38,436 nucleotides of DNA from JBBQZL01 sp038207745 (GTDB lineage: Bacteria > Actinomycetota > Thermoleophilia > Solirubrobacterales > 70-9): contig JBBQZL010000003.1 of assembly GCA_038207745.1 (NCBI GenBank), positions 1-38,436 of the forward strand, read 5' to 3'. The notes beneath the pieces are model-generated. The model was not told where the DNA came from. It worked only from the letters and a program-made list of their open reading frames with translations, and made no database searches. This document shows, in pieces, positions 32,276 to 38,436 of this stretch. The stretch's first letter is position 1, and each line of letters begins with the position of its first letter. Both the position numbers and the translations under genes were made by a program.

Positions 32276-33544
32276 GTGATCGACCTTAGGCTGCTCCGGG
32301 CCGAGCCGGAAATGGTTCGTGCGGGACTCGCGAGACGCGGTGCGGCCGAGGCCGTTGACGAGCTGCTGGAGCTCGACCTCAGGCGCCGCGAGCTTCTGCC
32401 CGAGATCGAGGGCGGGCGGGCTCGCCGGAACAGCGCAAGTGACGCGATCGCCGAGGCCAAACGCTCCGGGGCCGACGCCGACGAGGCGATCGCCGAGATG
32501 CGGGAGCTGTCGGGGGCGATCAAACAGATGGAGTCCGACCTGGCCGAGGTCGAGTCCCGTCGCGACAGCCTCGCTTCGTCGCTTCCGAACCTTCCCGACC
32601 CGGATACGCCCGACGGGATGACCGAGGACGACGCGGTCGAACTCCGCAAGGTCGGGGATCCACCTCACTTCGACTTCACCCCTCGCGACCATCTGGAAAT
32701 CGGGACAGGGTCGGACCTGATCGACATGGAATCCGGCGCGCGGGTTTCGGGGTCCCGCTTCGCCTACCTGAAGGGCGATCTGGTCTTCGCCGAACTCGCA
32801 TTGGTCAGGTTCGTCCTCGAGCTGCTGAGAGACGAGGGGCATGTGCCGGTGATACCCCCGGTGCTCGTCCGCGAGGAGGCGCTGATCGGAACAGGGTTCC
32901 TGCCGGGCGATCGCGACCAGATCTACGAGCTGCCCAAGGACGATCTCTATCTGGTCGGCACCTCGGAGGTACCCCTTGCGGGCCTGCACGCGGACGAGAT
33001 CCTCGGGGCCGGAGCCATCCCGCTCAGATATGCGGGCTTCTCGCCATGTTTCCGGCGTGAAGCCGGCGCCGCGGGAAAGGACACACGGGGAATCTTCCGG
33101 GTACACCAGTTCGACAAGGTCGAGATGTTCTCGTTCGTCGAACCCGAGGACTCGAAGGACGAACACGAAAGATTGCTTGCAATCGAGGAGCGGATCCTGA
33201 CCGCCCTGGAGATCCCCTACCGGGTCGTCAGCGTCGCGGTCGGCGACCTCGGCGCGCCCGCCGCGAAGAAGTACGACTGCGAGGCCTGGATCCCCAGCCA
33301 AGAGCGCTACCGCGAACTCACCTCGTGCTCAAACACGACCGATTATCAGGCCCGAAGGCTCAATTGCCGCTATCGGCCGACAGGGGGTGGGTCGCCCCGC
33401 CACGTTCACACCCTCAACGGAACGGCCGTCGCCGTCGGACGGACGCTGATCGCGCTGATGGAGAATCGCCAGGAGGTCGATGGGAGTTTCACTTTGCCGC
33501 CCTGCTTGATTCCATTTGGCGCTCCTGGGAAGATCCCGCGGTAA
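32276..33544 (+). CDS. serS: Seryl-tRNA synthetase
   Basis: 422 residues from GTG 32276, with a strong GAGGAGG site upstream. It charges tRNA-Ser (and tRNA-Sec where present) in the cytoplasm. The N-terminal coiled-coil arm that grips the tRNA spans about residues 30-100 (AVDELLELDLRRRELLPEIE, ELSGAIKQMESDLAEVESRR). The class II core has FSPCFRREAGAAGKDTRGIF (motif 2), FRVHQFDKVEMFSFVEPED and TLNGTAVAVGRTLIALMENR (motif 3). Length and motifs are normal. It is followed 19 bases later by the response regulator on the same strand. Confidence 0.97.
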   Translation: MIDLRLLRAEPEMVRAGLARRGAAEAVDELLELDLRRRELLPEIEGGRARRNSASDAIAEAKRSGADADEAIAEMRELSGAIKQMESDLAEVESRRDSLASSLPNLPDPDTPDGMTEDDAVELRKVGDPPHFDFTPRDHLEIGTGSDLIDMESGARVSGSRFAYLKGDLVFAELALVRFVLELLRDEGHVPVIPPVLVREEALIGTGFLPGDRDQIYELPKDDLYLVGTSEVPLAGLHADEILGAGAIPLRYAGFSPCFRREAGAAGKDTRGIFRVHQFDKVEMFSFVEPEDSKDEHERLLAIEERILTALEIPYRVVSVAVGDLGAPAAKKYDCEAWIPSQERYRELTSCSNTTDYQARRLNCRYRPTGGGSPRHVHTLNGTAVAVGRTLIALMENRQEVDGSFTLPPCLIPFGAPGKIPR

Positions 33545-33563
33545 TGAACGCATGGGTCCGTCG

Positions 33564-34211
33564 ATGAGTGATGGGGCAGCGAAGCGAGTTGTCCTCTGCG
33601 ATGACCATGAGATTGTGCGCGACGCGGTAAGAGCACGGATGGCCGACAGCGATATCGTGGAGATCGTCGGCGAAGCCCGAGATGGACGTGAGGTTGTCGA
33701 GGTCGTCAAGGATCTCGACCCCGATGTCCTGATCATCGATGTCGAGATGCCCAAACAGGACGGCATCGAGGCTGCCAAGGAGGTGCTCCGGGTCCGGCCG
33801 AAGACGAAGGTGATCATCTTCACGGCGCATGCCCAGCCTGATCTCCTCGCCCTCGCATTACGGGCAGGCGCATCTGGATACGTTCTCAAGTCCGCTCCGG
33901 CCGAGGACATTGCAACGGCGGTGGAGGCAGTCACCAACGGAGGAACCTTCCTGGGTGGAGACTTCTCGACCGGCAAACCCTCCGAGGTCGAGAAGCTGCT
34001 CAAGCTCTCCCCGAGGGAACGACAGATCCTTGATCTCCTCTCGGAGGGGCTTCGGGTCAAGGACATCGCCGATCGTCTCGAGCTGAGTCCCGCGACGGTC
34101 CACACCCATGTCCGCAACGCGATCGCGAAACTCGAGGTGGAGACCCGTACCGAGGCTGTCGCCCTTGCTGTCCGGTTCAGTTACCTCGGAGCAAGCAACA
34201 CCGCGCTTTGA
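33564..34211 (+). CDS. NarL/FixJ-family response regulator
   Basis: 215 residues from ATG 33564; in-frame starts upstream at 33552 and 33516 overlap or crowd serS. The receiver domain has the acidic pocket (VVLCDDHEIVRDAVRARM), phospho-acceptor D59 in DVLIIDVEMPKQDG, T87 in VIIFTAH and K109 in GYVLKSA. The C-terminal LuxR-type helix-turn-helix is complete: LSPRERQILDLLSEGLRVKD, IADRLELSPATVHTHVRNAI. No histidine kinase is adjacent, so its signal is unknown. Its stop overlaps the collagen-like gene start (TTGA), which makes that protein a candidate target or at least a coexpressed product. Confidence 0.93.
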   Translation: MSDGAAKRVVLCDDHEIVRDAVRARMADSDIVEIVGEARDGREVVEVVKDLDPDVLIIDVEMPKQDGIEAAKEVLRVRPKTKVIIFTAHAQPDLLALALRAGASGYVLKSAPAEDIATAVEAVTNGGTFLGGDFSTGKPSEVEKLLKLSPRERQILDLLSEGLRVKDIADRLELSPATVHTHVRNAIAKLEVETRTEAVALAVRFSYLGASNTAL

Positions 34212-34990
34212 GCCTGCGCGCGAAGCGGCCGCAGCTCCGCCGACCGTCACCGGCGATGATCGTTGCGCTGATCTCGCTCTGCATTGCACTCGGCGGCACC
34301 GGTTACGCCGCCACCTCGATCCGGACCACTTCCGGGCCGGCGGATCTTTCGGCAGCCGACCGTGGCTCGTCGCAGAAGGGGGCGAGGGGCAAACGCGGCA
34401 AACGCGGCAAACGCGGCAAGGTTGGGCCGAGAGGGACGCTTGGGCCGACGGGACCGAGTGGCCTGATCGGCCAAGCTGGCCCCACAGGGGCGATCGGCCC
34501 ACACGGCGCGACGGGCGACCCGGGGGCGACAGGGTCGGCTGGGGCGACTGGTGCGACGGGACCCATCGGGCCATCCCAATACGCCGAGTTCTTCGCGCTC
34601 ATGCCCCCTGACAATGCGGCGACGGTCGCGGCCGGGACTGCGGTCGACTTTCCCCAGGATGGTCCGCAGAGTGGCACGATCTCGAGAAACAGCGCCAGCA
34701 CCTTCGAGCTTTCGGATATCGGCACCTACCGCATTGCATTCTCCGTTCCGGTCACCGAAGCAGGTCAACTCGAGCTGACCCTCAACTCACTCGAGCTCCC
34801 CTACACCGTCTACGGGAGAGCGACCGGCACGAGTCTGATCTCCGGAGAGGCCCTGGTCACGACCACCACCACGAACTCACTCGTCTCGGTGGTCAACCCA
34901 CCCGGAAACTCCACCGCACTGACGATCACGCCGCTTGCCGGCGGCACCCACCCAGCCGTTGCCTCGCTCGTCATCGAACGCCTCAACTGA
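34208..34990 (+). CDS. Secreted or surface collagen-like protein with BclA-like C-terminal domain
   Basis: 260 residues from TTG 34208, coupled to the response regulator by a TTGA overlap. A hydrophobic export segment (SPAMIVALISLCIALGGTGY, about residues 14-33) follows a basic N-terminus. I associate this motif with many Solirubrobacterales surface proteins. Residues 58-123 are 22 uninterrupted Gly-X-Y triplets, starting with very basic GKR repeats and then GPT/GAT/GPS. The last 135 residues are beta-rich (STFELSDIGTYRIAFSVPVT, LELTLNSLELPYTVYGR), like the C1q/TNF-type trimerising domain of BclA. It should form a triple-helical trimer outside the cell. Function is unknown. Confidence 0.85.
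   Translation: MSLRAKRPQLRRPSPAMIVALISLCIALGGTGYAATSIRTTSGPADLSAADRGSSQKGARGKRGKRGKRGKVGPRGTLGPTGPSGLIGQAGPTGAIGPHGATGDPGATGSAGATGATGPIGPSQYAEFFALMPPDNAATVAAGTAVDFPQDGPQSGTISRNSASTFELSDIGTYRIAFSVPVTEAGQLELTLNSLELPYTVYGRATGTSLISGEALVTTTTTNSLVSVVNPPGNSTALTITPLAGGTHPAVASLVIERLN
34388..34414 (+). repeat. Three perfect 9-base tandem repeats in the collagen-like region
   Basis: GGCAAACGC is repeated three times, encoding GKR-GKR-GKR, with a partial fourth copy (GGCAAG) at 34415-34420. Perfect nucleotide identity suggests recent expansion by slippage, so copy number may vary among strains. Confidence 0.85.
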
Positions 34991-35017
34991 CGCGGCGCCC
35001 GAGGCCCCGCAACCTCG

Positions 35018-36208
35018 CTAACGGCGTCGTTTGCGCTTGCGTGGATTGTTGCCGGACGGACGGCCGGGACGGGATGCTGCCGAGCCGTTGGTTCCCGCGT
35101 CGGCGTCACTCGGGTCACCCTCGATCGGCTCGATCTCGGTGCCCTCGCCGTCGATGTCGTGTCCCATCGTCTTTGCCGCCCGGTCCCCGGCGGTCTGCCA
35201 CGGGATCGCCTCGCCGGCTGCCCACGCGGGTGGTCTCCCGCGGGGAACCCAGCCCGCGATCAGCAGCCCGATGTAGATGAACCAGACCATCAGGAAGGGC
35301 AGCATGTTGGGGAGAATCGAGACGACGCCGAGCGCGATGCCCAGCGAACCCCAGAAACGCGTCAGCAGCCCGATCCGCATCGACTGCAGAGACGTGTAGA
35401 CGATCGCGAACAGAAAGCCGAGCGCCCCCGCGAGCTGCAGACCAAGCGCCAGGGGACGCATGCCCGCATCCGCCCTGGTGGTCTTTGCGACATCGTCGGC
35501 AGCCTCGGTGCGCGCCTTCTGGACGTCGGACACGGTGCTCCCGGTGGCGGCGACATTGTCGGATGCGCCTGATGCGCCTGTCGAACCTGAGCCACCCGTT
35601 GACCCCGAGTCGCCGGAGGAACCGCCGGCGCCAGATGACCCGGTGGCACCGTCGGCGCCCGGTGCAGCAAGCAATGCCGCTGAGCCGGTTGCGCCACTCG
35701 CACCTGACGCGCCTGACCTGCCCGTCGCGCCTGAAGTGCCGGTTGCCCCGGAGGATCCCGTTGCCCCACGCAGCGATTGTTCGTCCTTGAGCAGCTCGAT
35801 CGTCTTGGTCTCGATCGCTGCCGCAGATGAGTTCTTGAAGGTCGAAGCCGCATCGAGTTCGGCGGCGCCGGTGATGAACCAGCCGAGCATGATCAGGATC
35901 GGTGCGATCACGATCGCGGCAAGAAGCTGCTGCTTGACGGCAGGGTTTCGTGCCCCGGCGGCCTTGAAGAGATAGACCAGCGGCACCGCAAGAAGTCCCG
36001 AACCAATCCCGAAGAGGATGTACGAGATCAGGAAGTTGGAGCGGATCGACTCGATCGCATTGAGATATGCGGCGTCACCGTCACCAAAGTCGGTCCCGGC
36101 GATCATCGCCCTCGAGCCGACGATCAGCACCACCGCCAGGACCGTGATGATCGCGGCCGGAAGTGCGAAGCGGCGTTCGCGCTCGAGGATTTCGGTTCTG
36201 GAGCTCAT
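35018..36208 (-). CDS. Polytopic membrane protein with embedded Ser/Thr-rich collagen-like loop
   Basis: 396 residues from ATG 36208; GTG 36223 would add five. Three hydrophobic segments (around ALPAAIITVLAVVLIVGSRA, LISYILFGIGSGLLAVPLVY and LLAAIVIAPILIMLGWFITG) precede a long loop. The loop contains Gly-X-Ser/Thr repeats without proline (about residues 148-216: GATGSSGATGTSGATGRSGA and similar). Further helices follow (LGLQLAGALGFLFAIVYTSL, LGIALGVVSILPNMLPFLMV, WFIYIGLLIAGWV), then an acidic stretch and a basic tail (NNPRKRKRRR). I recognise no family for the membrane part. The loop could be extracellular and glycosylated. It converges on the collagen-like gene, 27 bases away, and is preceded on its strand by a small gene. 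Confidence 0.8.
   Translation of the reverse strand: MSSRTEILERERRFALPAAIITVLAVVLIVGSRAMIAGTDFGDGDAAYLNAIESIRSNFLISYILFGIGSGLLAVPLVYLFKAAGARNPAVKQQLLAAIVIAPILIMLGWFITGAAELDAASTFKNSSAAAIETKTIELLKDEQSLRGATGSSGATGTSGATGRSGASGASGATGSAALLAAPGADGATGSSGAGGSSGDSGSTGGSGSTGASGASDNVAATGSTVSDVQKARTEAADDVAKTTRADAGMRPLALGLQLAGALGFLFAIVYTSLQSMRIGLLTRFWGSLGIALGVVSILPNMLPFLMVWFIYIGLLIAGWVPRGRPPAWAAGEAIPWQTAGDRAAKTMGHDIDGEGTEIEPIEGDPSDADAGTNGSAASRPGRPSGNNPRKRKRRR
35561..35767 (-). repeat. DNA encoding the Gly-X-Ser/Thr repeat loop
   Basis: This interval encodes the collagen-like triplets of the membrane protein in two blocks separated by SAALLAAPGADG. The DNA is imperfectly repetitive (GGCGCAACCGG- and GGTTCGACAGG-like units on the minus strand), so it has diverged more than the perfect 9-base repeats of the neighbouring collagen-like gene. 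Confidence 0.7.
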
Positions 36209-36238
36209 CTGATCTTGCGGCACCCTATTCGGGAACGC

Positions 36239-36469
36239 CTAACCGGCGCCATCGGGTCCCGGGGGCGGATCCTCGTGGGATGCCGGGGTGGCGTCGGATT
36301 CGTCCGATTCTGGTGCGCGGATCGGGTAGTACTCGTAGTCCTTGGGTTCTGCCAGCCGGGAGATCCGCTCGCCCGCCGCAAGTACAACGTCGAGGAACGG
36401 TGCCGCGATCGCGATCAGCCCCTCCACCCGGCCCCGGGTGCGCTCCTGGCCGGGGGTCAGCTCGGACAT
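36239..36469 (-). CDS. Small protein of unknown function (76 aa)
   Basis: The ATG at 36469 is preceded by AGGTGG at ideal spacing, which decides the start against a longer frame. The product begins MSELTPGQERTRGRVEGLIA and continues IAAPFLDVVLAAGERISRLA, an amphipathic or membrane-peripheral helix, then EPKDYEYYPIRAPESDESD and a Pro/Asp-rich tail. I recognise no named family. It lies 15 bases after-to-before the collagen-loop membrane protein on the same strand and is likely cotranscribed with it. Confidence 0.65.
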   Translation of the reverse strand: MSELTPGQERTRGRVEGLIAIAAPFLDVVLAAGERISRLAEPKDYEYYPIRAPESDESDATPASHEDPPPGPDGAG

Positions 36470-36553
36470 GGCGATCCACCTATTGGTTTGCGTGCAGGCT
36501 GATCCACAGTGGCAACGGTACCGCCCCGGGGTCTTCTGGGGATCCGGCTCCCA

Positions 36554-36559
36554 TACGAT
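36554..36559 (+). promoter_or_regulatory. Candidate -10 box for the leaderless enoyl-reductase-like gene
   Basis: TACGAT ends 6 bases before the ATG at 36566, with no Shine-Dalgarno between. No clear -35 box is visible. The layout matches the other leaderless-type starts in the window. Confidence 0.4.
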
Positions 36560-36565
36560 CCATCG

Positions 36566-37708
36566 ATGTCCTCCAAACAGACCGGACCGATCGTCGTCTA
36601 CGGAGCCACCGGCTTCACCGGACGTCTGATCGCACAGGAACTGCTGCGACTCGATGCCGATTTCATCCTCGCCGGGCGCAATCCCGACCGTCTTGGCGCG
36701 CTGGCCAGGGACCTGACCGGAAGCACGACCGGGGTTGCCACCCACGCCGTGGCGACCGACGATCCCGGCGGATTGCTGGCCCTCTTCTCTGGCGCGGGGG
36801 CGGTGATCGCCTGTGCCGGGCCCTTTGAACAGGTCGGCGAGCCGGTGGTTGCGGCAGCCGCGGAGGCCGGCGTCAACTACCTCGACACCACCGGTGAGCA
36901 GCCGTTCATCAAGTTGGTCTTTGACCGCTATGGGCCGATTGCCGACGAGAGTGGTTGTGCGCTGATCCCTGCGATGGGATTCGACTATGTGCCCGGCGAC
37001 ATGATCGCCTCACTCACCGCCGAAGGCCTGGGGCCGGTCGACAAGCTGACGATCGCCTATGCGGTGAAGGGCTTTGGCGCCACCCGCGGCACGATCCGTT
37101 CCGGGCTCGGGATGGTCAGCGGCGGCGACCTGGAGTTCCGGAATGGTGGCCTGCGCCCGGCAGATGGCTCTGTCTCCCGCGGGGCATTTCGCTTCCCGGA
37201 ACCGATCGGTGAGAAGCAGATGATCCGCTACCCGGCGGGAGAGCCGATCACGGTTCCCCGTCATGTCAGGACACGGAACATCGAGATGATGCTGTCCGCC
37301 GACACGGCCTTCCCAGCACAGTTGACCCGGGTGCTCCCGGTCCTGATGGGGCCGTTCGGGCTCGCGATGCGAACGCCGATCCGCGGCATCGTCAACCGTA
37401 TGGTCGGACGGTTGCCGGAGGGCCCGTCAGACGAGGCACGCCGGGCCAACATGTTCACGATCGTCTGCCGTGCCGAGTTCGGCGGTTCGACCCGCACCGG
37501 AACCGTCGCCGCACCGGATGTCTACGGGCTGACCGCAACGATGATCGTCAAGGGTGCGCTGCTCTCGGCTGCGCCCGGGTTCAAGCTGAAGGGCGCGCTG
37601 GCCCCCTCCGAGGCATTTGACCCGAAGGCATTCTTTGACGATCTCGCGACCTCGGGGCTCGAGTACTCCGTGGATCCCCTGCCCGGGTCGGGCGGAACCG
37701 CCGGGTGA
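36566..37708 (+). CDS. Saccharopine dehydrogenase-like / trans-acting enoyl reductase family protein
   Basis: 380 residues from ATG 36566. The N-terminal Rossmann fold is clear: IVVYGATGFTGRLIAQELLR (GxxGxxG dinucleotide site), FILAGRNPDRLGALARDL, GAGAVIACAGPFEQVGEPVV and NYLDTTGEQPF. The second domain has ALIPAMGFDYVPGDMIASL, typical of the mycobacterial trans-acting enoyl reductase group (Rv2953-like), which is related to saccharopine dehydrogenase. Members reduce unsaturated lipid or polyketide intermediates or remain uncharacterised; the substrate here is unknown and no polyketide genes are adjacent. Its stop overlaps the next start as GTGA. Confidence 0.88.
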   Translation: MSSKQTGPIVVYGATGFTGRLIAQELLRLDADFILAGRNPDRLGALARDLTGSTTGVATHAVATDDPGGLLALFSGAGAVIACAGPFEQVGEPVVAAAAEAGVNYLDTTGEQPFIKLVFDRYGPIADESGCALIPAMGFDYVPGDMIASLTAEGLGPVDKLTIAYAVKGFGATRGTIRSGLGMVSGGDLEFRNGGLRPADGSVSRGAFRFPEPIGEKQMIRYPAGEPITVPRHVRTRNIEMMLSADTAFPAQLTRVLPVLMGPFGLAMRTPIRGIVNRMVGRLPEGPSDEARRANMFTIVCRAEFGGSTRTGTVAAPDVYGLTATMIVKGALLSAAPGFKLKGALAPSEAFDPKAFFDDLATSGLEYSVDPLPGSGGTAG

Positions 37709-38307
37709 AGGGCGTCCGCGACAGCGTTCCGCCCGCCGTGCCGCTGGAGGCCGGCGCCGGCGCCGACAACCCGCCCTGCCCGGCCTGCGGAGAGCCCCTG
37801 TTCGGATGGGCGGTCCTGCGACCCGACAAGACCCCTGTGAGGCGCTGCGAGAAATGCGGACTGGGTCTTGTCGGCGGGCCGACCAGCCGCGAAGAGGCGA
37901 TCGCAGCCCTCGACGAGGCTGCGGGTGCCGGGGGCCGGCTTCCCAATAGGACATCCCTGCAGGCCTGGATCGGTGGGTCGGGATGGTCGGCGCTCCACCA
38001 TCGGGGTCGCTTTCTCTTCACACCGGCCTCGCTCGTGCTGCTCGACCGGGAAGCCGGGCGCCCATCGCCCGACGTGATCGCGATGTGGCAGACGCTGGTC
38101 AACTCGTTCACCTTCGGGCACAACATCGCCCTGTCCCATCTGTCCCGGGCCGACGCCGTCGAGGCAGGCGAGCCCTGGCAGCGCCGACTCGACTGGGTGA
38201 TCACCTACGCGGCCGCGATCCCGGTGATGCTCTTCGCGGTGATCTTCGAGCTCCCGGCGGCGCTGTTTGGCCGCGGCGGTCGGCTCAAGCTACGCCCGAA
38301 GGACTGA
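37705..38307 (+). CDS. Zinc-ribbon protein with C-terminal membrane segment, function unknown
   Basis: 200 residues from GTG 37705, coupled to the upstream gene by GTGA. Near the N-terminus a four-cysteine zinc ribbon is seen: PPCPACGEPLFGWAV then RRCEKCGLGLVGGP. This resembles the N-terminal ribbon of some SAM-dependent methyltransferases, but no methyltransferase domain follows. The middle has RTSLQAWIGGSGWSALHHRG, FLFTPASLVLLDREAG and MWQTLVNSFTFGHNIALSHL. A hydrophobic segment near the end (WVITYAAAIPVMLFAVIFEL) likely anchors it. I cannot name the family. Coupling suggests it works with the enoyl-reductase-like protein. Confidence 0.75.
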   Translation: MKGVRDSVPPAVPLEAGAGADNPPCPACGEPLFGWAVLRPDKTPVRRCEKCGLGLVGGPTSREEAIAALDEAAGAGGRLPNRTSLQAWIGGSGWSALHHRGRFLFTPASLVLLDREAGRPSPDVIAMWQTLVNSFTFGHNIALSHLSRADAVEAGEPWQRRLDWVITYAAAIPVMLFAVIFELPAALFGRGGRLKLRPKD

Positions 38308-38436
38308 CTACACGGTCCCGAATCGGCCGATCAGCTCGGCAAGAGCCGCCGCGCCCTCCCAGTGCGGGAGGCCGTCGCTCGGGAGAACCTCGCTGATCGA
38401 GAACTCGAGCCTCTCGGCAAGAAGATCACCGGCCCT
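38308..38436 (-). CDS. 3' end of an unidentified minus-strand gene
   Basis: The frame is open from the window edge to a TAG at 38308-38310, giving 42 residues: it contains AGDLLAERLEFSISEVLP, then SDGLPHWEGAAALAELIGRF and a short end. It reads like natural protein and directly abuts the convergent zinc-ribbon gene. There is too little to name a family. Confidence 0.6.
   Translation of the reverse strand, partial: RAGDLLAERLEFSISEVLPSDGLPHWEGAAALAELIGRFGTV

Noticed and set aside
32171..33301. A 376-residue minus-strand open frame
   Set aside because: It is antisense to serS, which has every expected motif. No domain is seen in the shadow.

Overview
The window is high-GC bacterial chromosome, densely packed with short overlaps between genes. 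The gene content points to an actinobacterium, most likely Thermoleophilia/Solirubrobacterales. The clues are a full nuoA-N locus, a B12-dependent ribonucleotide reductase, a tandem-domain ThyX protein, and a collagen-like secreted protein. Its N-terminal motif (SPAMIVALISLCIALGGTG) is one I associate with that order. No phage, insertion sequence, CRISPR array, tRNA or rRNA was found. The lineage call is inference from remembered family features; nothing was searched.

Layout. 1-1017: 3' part of nrdJ, then a strong hairpin. 1138-5345 (minus): VOC protein, a hemerythrin-like protein lacking the first helix, a GT39-type membrane glycosyltransferase, a 60-residue protein and nhaA. 5414-7988 (plus): a translationally coupled trio of USP-like membrane protein, HAD-IIA phosphatase and MFS transporter; the last probably starts at CTG. 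7990-11030: secreted CAP-domain protein, msrB and acs. 11031-11462 shows no gene. 11463-12202: a lower-GC HigB/HigA-like toxin-antitoxin pair. 12400-14842: a GH114 lipoprotein directly behind the tandem ThyX. 14915-15695: a decayed GGDEF gene overlapping a VOC gene.

15711-30573 (minus) is the complete 14-gene NADH:quinone oxidoreductase operon nuoA to nuoN. Nearly every junction overlaps (ATGA, GTGA, TGATG or 8-11 bases), and a VOC gene trails it by 15 bases. A small polytopic membrane protein of unknown function diverges from nuoA. Further right are a structured nested hairpin, a flavin reductase divergent from a cytochrome c lipoprotein, serS, a NarL-type response regulator coupled to a secreted collagen-like protein, and a convergent membrane protein carrying a collagen-like Ser/Thr-rich loop. 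The window ends with a saccharopine-dehydrogenase-like (trans-acting enoyl reductase type) gene, a zinc-ribbon membrane protein, and the 3' end of an unidentified minus-strand gene.

Physiologically this is an aerobic respiratory organism: complex I, cytochrome c, acetate activation by Acs, methionine sulfoxide repair and Na+/H+ antiport. A recurring regulatory theme is a TANNNT -10 hexamer only 6-9 bases upstream of the start codon, which implies leaderless mRNAs. The points most worth a second look are the ThyX protein whose two domains each keep a complementary half of the signature motif, the two collagen-like proteins facing each other, and the nested hairpin at 31189-31231.
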